Shown here piece by piece: positions 7,425-15,217 of a DNA stretch of 23,675 bases (position 1 is its first letter; each line of letters opens with the position of its first letter). Below the pieces are notes generated by a model. That model was not told the DNA's origin and did no database searches. It saw nothing but the letters and a program-made list of their open reading frames with translations. This DNA comes from an uncultured Collinsella sp. (GTDB taxonomy: Bacteria; Actinomycetota; Coriobacteriia; Coriobacteriales; Coriobacteriaceae). The translations under genes were made by a program, and so were the position numbers. The stretch is taken from NCBI GenBank assembly GCA_902493125.1, contig CABUOF010000032.1:1-23675 (forward strand). The letters are read 5' to 3'.

Positions 7425-7577
7425 TTATTTGCGCTTGTTGCGGCGCAAATGCCTTCTACCGTCCGCACCGCGCGTGCGCCTACGGACCTTAAACCGAACC
7501 TCATACGAGTCAAGAAACGCGATGACGAACGAGCCCACCGCCGCGAGGGCGGCGAGCGCGTTAAGGAATTTCAGCAT
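7425..7577 (-). CDS. Small basic membrane peptide, 50 residues
   Basis: This short gene is supported by a very good ribosome site (GGAGG seven bases before the ATG at 7577) and by a hairpin directly after its TAA stop. The product is one hydrophobic helix, about residues 4-22 (FLNALAALAAVGSFVIAFL), followed by a strongly basic tail (FKVRRRTRG...RRHLRRNKRK). It is no family I can name. The shape, one membrane helix plus a charged tail, is shared by type I toxin peptides, phage-like holins and small regulatory membrane proteins. An upstream in-frame ATG at 7655 would add 26 residues but has no ribosome site. It lies alone between the pilus terminator and the winged-helix gene. Confidence 0.62.
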   Translation of the reverse strand: MLKFLNALAALAAVGSFVIAFLDSYEVRFKVRRRTRGADGRRHLRRNKRK

Positions 7578-7750
7578 TTGGGGACCTCCGATCGAGTCGT
7601 CGGCCGCCCGCGCACGGGATGCGTCGCAAAGCCATTTTACTGCGAGTGTATGCACCCACAGCTGGTAAACGCAATAATTGCAAACATCTGTTCGATATTC
7701 ATACGCTCAATCCATCGGACGATGGAGGCTGGCTGCGTTATCCAAAAAAA

Positions 7751-7781
7751 CGGGGCAGACTCCAGCGCGGAGTCTGCCCCG
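7751..7781 (-). terminator. Intrinsic terminator of the pilus operon
   Basis: CGGGGCAGACTCC and its complement form a perfect 13-bp stem with a 5-base loop. On the minus strand the stem is followed by seven T residues. It lies about 100 bases beyond the stop of the last pilin gene and is the clearest intrinsic terminator in the window. Confidence 0.93.
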
Positions 7782-7881
7782 AAAAGAGAATGGCAAAGCA
7801 AGAACGTGGATGGACGAGAAAAGTGTCCGCAAGTCTCATGGCCATCGCATCCCACCTGCCAAAGGGATGGATGAGTGAGCG

Positions 7882-9675
7882 TTACTCCTGCTCGGACTCC
7901 TCAGCCTGCTTACGGCTGCGGATGAGGTGCGCCACGCCGATGCACAGCACCGCGCCACCAGCGATCCAGGTGAAGGTCACGCCGTTGAGACCGGTGAGCG
8001 GGAGGTTGGAGCCCTTCTGGTCGACAATGATGAAGCTGAGCTTGCCGGTAGATGCGGTAGCCTTGTTGTCCTTGACCACGCCATCTGCTGCCTTGATTGC
8101 AGAATCAACGCTGGGGATAACCTCGTCGCCGGTCTGATTGAGCTCGCGCTTGATGGTGAAGGTCACACCGTTTGCTGCGGAGTTATTGTAGCCAGGCGCC
8201 GGGGTGACCTCTTTCAGGATGTAGGTGCCTTCATCGAGACCGACAACGTTAATCTTGCCTTTTGCGTCGGTCCTCAGCTTGGCCTGCTCACTATTGGTCG
8301 TCTTGGTGCCGTTTGCCATGATAAAGTTGTTCGTTTCACCCTGCTCCTGAAGCGTGAACTCAACGCCTTCGAGCCCCTTAGTTTCATTATCGGAACCCAC
8401 CTTGGTGACATCGATGCCATAGGTGTAGTCATAGGCAGGGTGAATTACCGTATTGCCCTCGCCTGTACCGTTCGGGTTGTTAGAATAGGTAAGCTTAACC
8501 GTATTCTCCTGAGCCTTGCCGATAAGATCCTTGAACTTTTCCTTAATGACATTATTGCTGTCGAAAATCTTGGAGGAGTCGAGCTTGGCTTGATACTCGA
8601 CGGTCACCCTCGAGCTAGCGTTGACGGCAATGGGGTTATCGTCAACGTCAACACAATTCCTCAGGTTCTTGAAGTTAACGGTAAGTTCGTTATCATCCGA
8701 GAGATTTGTGGTGTAACCCCGCACGGCATCATTCTTTACGGTCTGGTTACCGATCGTAACCGTGACATCCGGAACATTATTCTCGCTGCCATCGACGAAC
8801 TTGGGCGTCATGGAATTGGGCAGTTTGTCCGTGAAGGCGTATTTATAGTCGCTATAGGTGTCGATATTACTCGCAACCGTACCGACGAGTTTGTAATCGA
8901 CCCAATCGTCCATAGCAGAGTCAGCGGCCTTATTGGGTTTGGTAAGAATGTCTCCGTTCTCCACTGTCACCCAATTTTTGTCCTTGTCATCCATAACAGC
9001 CTTGTTGACGGTAGGAATGCTGGTCTTCTCGGTAACCACCACATCGCCGGCGCCCACAACGGCATAAATCGGAGAAGTGGCAGTATTCTTGTTGTCAGCT
9101 TCCGACCCATCCGGAGCTAAAGTGTCCTTGTCAGTCAGGAACAGGTAATAACCAGATTTGTCGAAAGAAACCTTGTTGCCCGCCGCAAACGAAGCCTCCG
9201 TAGCGCCCGTCGGGATGGTCGGAGCGACATCCTTCGCAACCAGTCCAGCAAGCGTATTGAGCAAATCGGTGTCTTTGAGAACCGTCGTGTTTGTGGTCCC
9301 GATAATGTTGGCAGTCAGCCAATTGGCAACATCCTGCGGGCTGGCATCGGTTTTCAGAGCGCCTTCCTTATATTTGTTGATAGCCTCGATGATGGCATTT
9401 TGCGTCGTGTCCTCAACGCCAGTTGCCCACTTAACATTCGAAACGACCTTGTCAGTCTTGCCGGCCTCATCCACGACATCGGCCTCGAAAATCTGGTAGG
9501 CCTTGTACTTCACGCTGCCATTGTCTTCGTTCTTATTGATCTTAATGCTATTGGTCGAAGCAGTCGTACCCTCAGCAAACGCCATGGTCACCGGGGCCAT
9601 GACGCCGCCGAAGCTCAGCGCTGCAGTGAGGCCGGCGGTTACTGCCAGGCGTGCGATGTTCTTGCTCATGCTCAT
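7882..9675 (-). CDS. LPLTG-anchored FimA-like pilin, probable shaft subunit
   Basis: This 597-residue secreted protein is a sortase substrate and a probable repeating pilus subunit. It has a signal peptide (MSMSKNIARLAVTAGL...MAFA), an N-terminal pilin domain opening KYKAYQIFEADVV, a candidate linking lysine in VVVTEKTS (Lys217) or PTVNK (Lys225), and a C-terminal CnaB/SpaA fold with Lys425 (DVTKVG) and an E-box YILKEVTPAPGY at 485-496 (Glu489). It ends in LPLTG at 558, a hydrophobic helix and the basic tail RSRK. The ATG at 9675 is preferred because AGAGGA lies about eight bases ahead and the signal peptide follows; an ATG at 9741 is less likely. Its N-terminal domain is paralogous to that of the next pilin upstream. 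Codon use is visibly richer in A and T than in that neighbour. Confidence 0.9.
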   Translation of the reverse strand: MSMSKNIARLAVTAGLTAALSFGGVMAPVTMAFAEGTTASTNSIKINKNEDNGSVKYKAYQIFEADVVDEAGKTDKVVSNVKWATGVEDTTQNAIIEAINKYKEGALKTDASPQDVANWLTANIIGTTNTTVLKDTDLLNTLAGLVAKDVAPTIPTGATEASFAAGNKVSFDKSGYYLFLTDKDTLAPDGSEADNKNTATSPIYAVVGAGDVVVTEKTSIPTVNKAVMDDKDKNWVTVENGDILTKPNKAADSAMDDWVDYKLVGTVASNIDTYSDYKYAFTDKLPNSMTPKFVDGSENNVPDVTVTIGNQTVKNDAVRGYTTNLSDDNELTVNFKNLRNCVDVDDNPIAVNASSRVTVEYQAKLDSSKIFDSNNVIKEKFKDLIGKAQENTVKLTYSNNPNGTGEGNTVIHPAYDYTYGIDVTKVGSDNETKGLEGVEFTLQEQGETNNFIMANGTKTTNSEQAKLRTDAKGKINVVGLDEGTYILKEVTPAPGYNNSAANGVTFTIKRELNQTGDEVIPSVDSAIKAADGVVKDNKATASTGKLSFIIVDQKGSNLPLTGLNGVTFTWIAGGAVLCIGVAHLIRSRKQAEESEQE

Positions 9676-9758
9676 CTTCTTTTCCTCTGCTTTCTGCTCG
9701 AATTCCATTTGATCTAAATCTGTCTGTCTGTGTCTTAGCATCTACTTCGCTACGTCTC

Positions 9759-9777
9759 GCCCCGCTCTCTGCGGGGC
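9759..9777 (-). other. Hairpin between the two pilin genes
   Basis: GCCCCGC and GCGGGGC form a 7-bp stem with a 5-base loop, seven bases past the stop of the MPSTG pilin. No T-run follows, so it is more likely to pause transcription, mark a processing site or protect the downstream pilin message than to end transcription. The rest of this roughly 110-base gap includes a short CAGA tandem. Confidence 0.5.
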
Positions 9778-9783
9778 TGCCAG

Positions 9784-11451
9784 CTACTCTTTATGGCTGC
9801 CACCTCCCCGCTTGACCAGGAGCGCGACCACGATGAGCGCGGCTCCGGCGACCGCTGCGGCGGCCGCGGCGTACATTGCCATATCGCCAGTCGAGGGCAT
9901 AAAGCCTCCGGTGGTAATGCTAGGGGGTGTGCCGGTGGGCGTGTTGATGAGCGACGCCTCCAGGCTGCCCGTCGACCCGTCCGCGCTGTCGGCGCGCAGG
10001 GGCGACTCGGCCGTGATGGTGAGTTTGGGCATGGCGGCGGCCACCTGGTCGACGTCCAGGCCCTCGGCCTTGACCGTCACGGAGCGCGTGCCCTCAAAGG
10101 CGGTGTAGCCCTTGGGCGCCTTGAGCTCGCGGACCTCCAGCTTGCCCGAGTCCACGCTCGAGACGGTCACGCGGCCGTCCTCACCCGTGGTAACGGTGGC
10201 CTTGCCCTCTACATCCCACGTGCCGTCGGCCGCCAGTGTGCGACCGCGGTCGTCGGTGATACTCAGGACCGCCCCGGCAAGCGGCTTGTCGCCGTCGCTG
10301 CCGCGCTTGGTGAGCGCGAGATCCCAGGTGTAGGCACACGCGTCGTCGCTCGGTGTGCGGGTGAAGCCGGCGTCGCCGGACTGGTCGGCAAAGGGAGAGC
10401 GCGGGTAGCGCAGGTAGACCTCGTTGGGGTTGCCCTTCGCGATGCCGTGGTTGCACGCGCTGTTGAGCGGCGCATTGTACACGGCGACCACGCGGGCGCC
10501 CGCGGTGAAGGCGTCGGCCCCGCCGAGCGCGGCGATCAGGTCGCCGGTGCGCACGGTGAAGGTTCCGTCGGCCGCTACCTTGGTGGCGCACTGGGCCGTG
10601 ATATCGGTCCAGCCCTTCGCGGGGTCGGTGCTGGCGCGTCCGTCCTTGCCGGTCTGGACCGCGTCAAAGCCGCCGTCCGCGCCCGCCGCCACGTACACGC
10701 GCATGCTCGCGGCCACCTTGGAGGGGTCGAGCCCCGCGCTCATAGTGTCGACGAACCGCACCGTATAGGTGTCGTAGGCGGTAAGACCCGCCGGGACCGT
10801 GGCAGAGAGGCGCCAGTACAGGTCATCGGCGACCGTGGCGTCGGCGGCCTTCTGCCATGCGGCGGTGCTGTCCTCCAGCACGTGCTTGGCGACCTTGGGG
10901 GTCGCCGCCTTGGGCTTGACGGTGGCGGCGCTGCCGCCGACCAGGGCCATGATCGGCGCGGTGCCGACCTCGCCCTGGGCGATGGCGTCGTCGTCGGCGA
11001 CGATGAGCCAGTAGCCGCAGGGCAGCTCGGCCGCCGTGCCCGCGTTAAGGGCCATGGACACGGCGCCAGAGCTCTGGAGGGAACGAGCGAGCTGTGCGCT
11101 CAGCGCGCTCGTAAGGTGGGAATCGGCGTTGAGCCACTCGGCAGCTTCCTGCGCGGTGGTCTGGGATTTGGGCATGCCGGCGCTGTGCAGCACAGGCAGG
11201 ACGGCGTCGCGCACGGCGTCGCTTGCCCAGGCGAGGTCGGTGGCGATCTTAGCGTCGCTGTCGCCGTCGACGACGTTGGCGCTAAAGATCTGGTAGGCGT
11301 CGTAGCTGCTCGCCACGGTGCCGCTCACCGTGATGGAACCGGTCGAGGTCGGCGCGGCCTGCGCGGAAGCGGGGAACACAACCGCGCAGGTGCCGATCAG
11401 GAGGGCAAGCAGCGCAAACAAGATTGGGAAGGAGCAAACTTTCTTATTCAC
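9784..11451 (-). CDS. MPSTG-type FimA-like pilin
   Basis: This 555-residue surface protein is a paralogue of the next pilin gene: both open with a Y-x-A-Y-Q-I-F-x-A-[ND]-V-V-D strand and share the following domain. A signal peptide (VNKKVCSFPILFALLALLIG...AQA) leads. Candidate linking lysines are Lys181 in ATVKPK and Lys189 in VAKHVLED. A CnaB domain follows with Lys382 (ALTKRG) and an E-box-like KLEVRELKAPKGY (Glu442). The sorting signal is MPSTG at 518, with Met instead of Leu, then a long alanine-rich helix and KRGGGSHKE. The start is the GTG at 11451: GGGAGG lies eight bases ahead inside the end of the upstream gene, and the two genes overlap by eight bases (GTGAATAA), so translation is coupled. 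It may be a minor, basal or alternative shaft pilin. Confidence 0.87.
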   Translation of the reverse strand: MNKKVCSFPILFALLALLIGTCAVVFPASAQAAPTSTGSITVSGTVASSYDAYQIFSANVVDGDSDAKIATDLAWASDAVRDAVLPVLHSAGMPKSQTTAQEAAEWLNADSHLTSALSAQLARSLQSSGAVSMALNAGTAAELPCGYWLIVADDDAIAQGEVGTAPIMALVGGSAATVKPKAATPKVAKHVLEDSTAAWQKAADATVADDLYWRLSATVPAGLTAYDTYTVRFVDTMSAGLDPSKVAASMRVYVAAGADGGFDAVQTGKDGRASTDPAKGWTDITAQCATKVAADGTFTVRTGDLIAALGGADAFTAGARVVAVYNAPLNSACNHGIAKGNPNEVYLRYPRSPFADQSGDAGFTRTPSDDACAYTWDLALTKRGSDGDKPLAGAVLSITDDRGRTLAADGTWDVEGKATVTTGEDGRVTVSSVDSGKLEVRELKAPKGYTAFEGTRSVTVKAEGLDVDQVAAAMPKLTITAESPLRADSADGSTGSLEASLINTPTGTPPSITTGGFMPSTGDMAMYAAAAAAVAGAALIVVALLVKRGGGSHKE

Positions 11452-14400
11452 GACGCTCACCTCCCTTCGCATTCGCCTTGCGACGAATGTGCATCCAGGC
11501 CGCAGCAGCGCAAAGCACCGCCGCGCCGGCAAGGTATGTCACAGTGACGCCCGACATACCGGATAGAGGCAGAGTGGTGGAGTAGGTGTTGGTGAAGGTG
11601 GAGGCGGGAATGGCGTCGGGCGCGGCGGCGGAGGGTTGAACCACGACGCCCTGCCCGTTCTCACCCAGGGCGTTACCCATGTCATCCTTCATCTGCGTGA
11701 CCGTGGTGGAGGTGGTGAGGCCGGAGTACTTACCATTGTCCCTGGCAACCTTCACCGTGACGGCAACCTGGTACTCGGCCTTGGAGTAGCGGAGCTTATT
11801 GACGGCACCGGTGGCGGGCGCGACCTCCTTTACCGTGTAGGTGTAGGTCTTGGCGTAGTCGTTATCGGTGCCTGCTTCAGTGGACAGGTGCGACATGTTG
11901 AACGTAATCGCGCCAAAGGTCGCCGTGATGTTGTTGAGCCTGGTGGCGTCAGTCTCCCCTGCCTTTGGGGCAACAGAAATCTTGAGCTCTTTGGGCTTGG
12001 GGGCTGTGTCTGCGTAGTCACCCGTAGCCTCAATGCTGAACTCGAACGGCACATAGCCTTTGTCGCCCTTCGGCCAATCCATGTTTCGAACCGATTTGAT
12101 CACCGGGATCTCCACGGACGTGGTGGTGAGAGTGTCAGAGATGTACGTAGTGCCATCAACGATGCTCGGCTTCTCGTCCCCGGTCCACGCAATGGAACCG
12201 TTCGTGTTCACCGTGAACCAATATTCCGTCGGGTTCTTCTCGTAGCCAAACGGAGCCTGGGTCTCAACAAGCGTGTACGTACCCGGCAGCAGACCCTCGA
12301 GCGTGAACTTGCCAGGCGCGGTGTCGGTGTCTGCCCACGTGGTATCGCTCGAAGTCGACTGGTCGCTCTCCCGGTCGATCACGGTCCAGGACTGGTCGGC
12401 CGTACCATCGGCGTCCTTTTTCTTGGTGAGCTTCCACTCAGAACCAGGCAAAGGAGTGTGTTTTGTGTCGCCCTCCCCCACCTTGGTCCAAGACACCGTA
12501 CCGGTGATGATCTTGGTGTTGGGAATGGCACCTGTGGGGTTATTCTCGAACGGAACATTTTTGCCGTTCTCATCCACGTAACCCTGAACGTAGTTCGGCT
12601 TCTCGCCAGTATTGTTCATAGTGGCATAGTAGATGGTGTCTGACTTCTGGTAGCCAGCCGGCGCCGTCTCCTCTTTGATGTAATACGTGAAGTAGTTGGT
12701 ATCGTTGGAATTGCCGATGTTTGCCTTCTGGTTCAGATAGTTGAACTGAAGCTTGCCATCACCCGAAGCGTAATCATTTGCGCCACCGTCAGTCACCGTC
12801 ACGATAGCGTCCTTGCCCGCGACAGCATTCTCGACAGAACCATAGATAGCCCACGAGGAACCAGGAAGCGACGTGTTGCCGTTCGCCGCATCGACCTTGC
12901 TCCACGCAACGGCGGAGCCGTCGGGCGTATACGACCCAGACCACGGGAAGTTGTGACGCTCCTGATCCATATCGATGACGGAAGCCGAGTTACCCTCACC
13001 AAATGCTGCGGCAACCTTCGGGCTGTTCATTGAGAAATCGACGCCCACATAAACGCGGCCGTTGGTAGTCACATGGTCGTCGAAACTTCCGTTGGGAACG
13101 AGAATCGATCCGATCATAGCCGCCGCAGGATCGTCGTCAGTCCACTTGGCACCGGTGGCTGTGCCGCCGTATCCCCAGTCCGCGCGGTTTTCTCCCGCGA
13201 TGCCGCCTCGAATGGTAAGGCTGGTGGTATCGACGAAGTTCCACATGATGGACTGGGAGGCCAGCGAGTATTTCGCGTCAAGGTCTTTCTTGGCGTAATG
13301 ACTCTCGTAACCGCGAGATATTTCTGTATCTCCCCACCAGAAGCGCCAGCCGTTGTGGAACTCGACAGGATTAGTACCTGTAACGTTCACGACAATGGAT
13401 GCGCCTTCGGGGATATTGGTGAACTTAAAGTCGACGCCGCGGTAGTAGACGCCATCCTTCCAGTTGGAGAGCTCGGAACCGGCGATGGTGAAGACCTGTT
13501 GCATAGAAGTTCCATCGCCGGTAAAGGTGATGAGTCGCTCGGTGTTGCGAATCATATTGTTCGGGATTCCGGTATCGAGCGCACCGGAAACAGACTTGCC
13601 GCTACCATCGTCGCTACCATCGAATTTGAGTGTATAGCTTGTTCCGTCGTTATTGTACTTGTTGATGACGTAGTTGCTATTAGGCTCTGCAAAGCCGTTG
13701 ACATCCACCTCGCCGGTATCTTCAAACGAGTCGAGCTGTTTCGATAGCTTCGAGAGGTATCCATTTGTACCGTTATAGCTCGAATAATCGCTACCGTTGA
13801 CATTAGTCAAATCAACAGCTTTATTGAACAGGGTGCTTTCCAGAGCAGACAAGCCCTCGTACCAATTACCCTGCATTGTCACCACAGACTGGCGTTTATA
13901 CTCGCTATCGCGCCAGTATGTGATGGGGCCTGCGATTTGCGCGGTGTAGGCAAAGCCGGAAGGAGTCGCGCCCTCAGAAGGTCTCTGCTGTCCGACCCAA
14001 GCGCCTTTGTTCCAAGCGCCAACGGTAGTCGCCCCCGGCAAGTTGCCGTTGTAACCAACGCTCATTTTGGTGATCGCACTGTCGATTCCGGCGACCGCAA
14101 GCACGGTGCTGCCGTAGACAGGACGGAACTGGGAACCAAAACCAACGGTGCCAAAGCGGAAACCAGCGCCGCCACTATTATTATAGGGCCAGCTCTCTTT
14201 GAGTGGATTCATGGCAAGCTTGCCACGGACCACGGTAAGGCCCTCCGCCTCAGCGGCATATGAGCCGGTGGGGGCGTTGTCCGCATCAAGATTACTAGTG
14301 TCGCTCGGCTTACCACCGATGTACATGTCGCGGCCGACGTAGGTGGCCACGCCGGGATCGGGGGTGGAGACATCGATATTCGTACCGATACCGATAGGCG

Positions 14401-14527
14401 TGGGCTTGTAGATGCCCTTGTTCACAGTGGTAGCCGCGCTCGCAGAGGTGGCCGCGCTGAACGGGGACAGCAGCGTGCTTGCAACGAGAACAGTTGCCAT
14501 AAAGCTACATGCGGCGAACTTCTTCAC
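11444..14527 (-). CDS. Choice-of-anchor A/CnaB tip adhesin with LPLSG signal
   Basis: This 1027-residue secreted protein is the probable pilus-tip adhesin. After a signal peptide (VKKFAACSFMATVLVASTLL) comes a long N-terminal region with a choice-of-anchor A domain (about 371-482: IVVNVTGTNPVEF, SIMWNFVDTTSLTIRGG, GSILVPNGSF). Two CnaB/SpaA domains follow: Lys544 with E-box YYIKEETAPAGY, and Lys682 with E-box YTLVETQAPFGY (Glu755). Next is a Spy0128-like pilin-isopeptide domain with YTYTVKEVAP (Glu901). LPLSG at 986 replaces LPXTG and precedes the membrane helix and basic tail. The start is the GTG at 14527, with GGGGTG six bases ahead; it overlaps the upstream 62-residue ORF as GTGA. Its large size and first position among the pilins fit a tip role. 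Ligand unknown. Confidence 0.88.
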   Translation of the reverse strand: MKKFAACSFMATVLVASTLLSPFSAATSASAATTVNKGIYKPTPIGIGTNIDVSTPDPGVATYVGRDMYIGGKPSDTSNLDADNAPTGSYAAEAEGLTVVRGKLAMNPLKESWPYNNSGGAGFRFGTVGFGSQFRPVYGSTVLAVAGIDSAITKMSVGYNGNLPGATTVGAWNKGAWVGQQRPSEGATPSGFAYTAQIAGPITYWRDSEYKRQSVVTMQGNWYEGLSALESTLFNKAVDLTNVNGSDYSSYNGTNGYLSKLSKQLDSFEDTGEVDVNGFAEPNSNYVINKYNNDGTSYTLKFDGSDDGSGKSVSGALDTGIPNNMIRNTERLITFTGDGTSMQQVFTIAGSELSNWKDGVYYRGVDFKFTNIPEGASIVVNVTGTNPVEFHNGWRFWWGDTEISRGYESHYAKKDLDAKYSLASQSIMWNFVDTTSLTIRGGIAGENRADWGYGGTATGAKWTDDDPAAAMIGSILVPNGSFDDHVTTNGRVYVGVDFSMNSPKVAAAFGEGNSASVIDMDQERHNFPWSGSYTPDGSAVAWSKVDAANGNTSLPGSSWAIYGSVENAVAGKDAIVTVTDGGANDYASGDGKLQFNYLNQKANIGNSNDTNYFTYYIKEETAPAGYQKSDTIYYATMNNTGEKPNYVQGYVDENGKNVPFENNPTGAIPNTKIITGTVSWTKVGEGDTKHTPLPGSEWKLTKKKDADGTADQSWTVIDRESDQSTSSDTTWADTDTAPGKFTLEGLLPGTYTLVETQAPFGYEKNPTEYWFTVNTNGSIAWTGDEKPSIVDGTTYISDTLTTTSVEIPVIKSVRNMDWPKGDKGYVPFEFSIEATGDYADTAPKPKELKISVAPKAGETDATRLNNITATFGAITFNMSHLSTEAGTDNDYAKTYTYTVKEVAPATGAVNKLRYSKAEYQVAVTVKVARDNGKYSGLTTSTTVTQMKDDMGNALGENGQGVVVQPSAAAPDAIPASTFTNTYSTTLPLSGMSGVTVTYLAGAAVLCAAAAWMHIRRKANAKGGERRE

Positions 14528-14712
14528 TTTGAGCACCCCATTACAGTTTCCTCGGTAGAAACTGTCTGGGTGTCGCTGGCGATGGCCTGCGAGATCGGGG
14601 GCATAACGAGCGACAGTACCAGGCTCAAAACGGAAGCTCCGCACAAAACACCTGCTAGCACACGATGTGCCGCTTTATTGTTCTGCTTAGATTTGTCTGA
14701 ATTCGCTTTCAT
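14524..14712 (-). CDS. 62-residue signal-peptide-like ORF coupled to the tip adhesin
   Basis: This is the first cistron of the pilus operon, and I recognise no family. GGGGAGGAG lies eight bases before its ATG, the best ribosome site in the operon. The product has a basic N-terminus (MKANSDKSKQNNKAAHR), a hydrophobic core at about 18-37 and an A-I-A cleavage site after residue 45. That would leave a secreted peptide of about 17 residues (SDTQTVSTEETVMGCSK) with one cysteine. Its stop codon overlaps the adhesin GTG as GTGA, so the ribosome would pass directly to the adhesin. The adhesin has its own signal peptide, so this is not simply a frameshifted 5' end. It could be a translational leader, a secreted peptide or a decaying pilin remnant. 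Confidence 0.6.
   Translation of the reverse strand: MKANSDKSKQNNKAAHRVLAGVLCGASVLSLVLSLVMPPISQAIASDTQTVSTEETVMGCSK
14543..14565 (-). promoter_or_regulatory. mRNA hairpin just ahead of the adhesin start
   Basis: ACAGTTTC and GAAACTGT form a perfect 8-bp stem with a 7-base loop, ending 15 bases before the GTG at 14527 and inside the 62-residue ORF. A ribosome translating the small ORF would melt it, so it could tie adhesin translation to that ORF. Confidence 0.5.
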
Positions 14713-14802
14713 CGATGTCTCCTCCCCAAGAGACCGCGATCTTGCTCTTTCACAATCAAACGTATCTGCGCAACCTGTAATTGCGCACGTTTAGTAATCC
14801 AT

Positions 14803-14832
14803 ATTGTAACGATTGTTTGAACATCTGAGCAA
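14803..14832 (-). promoter_or_regulatory. Candidate promoter of the pilus operon
   Basis: TTGCTC (14832-14827) and TACAAT (14808-14803) are 18 bases apart on the minus strand. The -10 box is good and the -35 box weak. This would give a leader of about 85 bases ahead of the ATG at 14712. A weak -35 box often means that an activator is needed. Confidence 0.4.
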
Positions 14833-15171
14833 CAAAACCGACAATTTTGTAGCGAATTCTCAATTCTCTTGACATTTTCTCAGATTTACCTTCGTTTATT
14901 CGCTATTTATTTTTTGTTTCTACTGGTAATTTAGTTGCCTATCCATTTTTTAATGGCATTAGATTAATTTGCACAACATTTTGCTCAAGAGCAAGCATCC
15001 TGTGAACAGTCGAAAGCGACCATGAGCGGTAGGACATTTACCGAGAGGAATATCCTACCAAACTGATGAGAATATCTTAAACCCATCGGTGGTTTGAAGA
15101 ATGGTGTTCAGACAACAATATTTGAATTTTCACACAGATTTTCGGTATCAATTCGCCCAAATCGCCTGAGG
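14833..15171. other. AT-rich gap upstream of the pilus operon
   Basis: No credible gene is visible in these roughly 340 bases, which are much richer in A and T than the genes around them. Two inverted repeats stand out: the perfect 14-base palindrome TTGCTCAAGAGCAA (14981-14994), and GGTAGGA/TCCTACC (15028-15034 and 15053-15059) with an 18-base loop. Both are plausible regulator sites for the pilus operon. I do not recognise a riboswitch. Confidence 0.5.
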
Positions 15172-15204
15172 CCACCACAAAGGCACCTGTCCCCTTTGCG
15201 GTGG
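15172..15204. repeat. CCTGTCC-loop palindrome, copy 2
   Basis: The arms CCACCACAAAGG and CCTTTGCGGTGG pair with one mismatch around the loop CACCTGTCC. It lies 13 bases beyond the stop codon of the HAD phosphatase gene, the same place copy 1 holds behind the sortase. Confidence 0.82.
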
Positions 15205-15217
15205 TTCTGCCCCAACG

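Noticed and set aside
7291..7874. Plus-strand open frames of 125 and 141 codons in the gap before the pilins
   Set aside because: They overlap two terminators and the better-supported small minus-strand gene, and lack ribosome sites.
9793..11547. Plus-strand open frame of 584 codons opposite the MPSTG pilin
   Set aside because: GC-rich antisense shadow. The minus strand has a signal peptide, CnaB motifs and a sorting signal.
14524..14644. The 62-codon ORF and the adhesin as one gene split by a frameshift
   Set aside because: Each has its own ribosome site and its own complete signal peptide, and the GTGA overlap is typical of coupled genes.
14833..15171. A riboswitch ahead of the pilus operon
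   Set aside because: I looked for familiar conserved cores, including cyclic di-GMP types, and could not match one. Only simple inverted repeats are visible.
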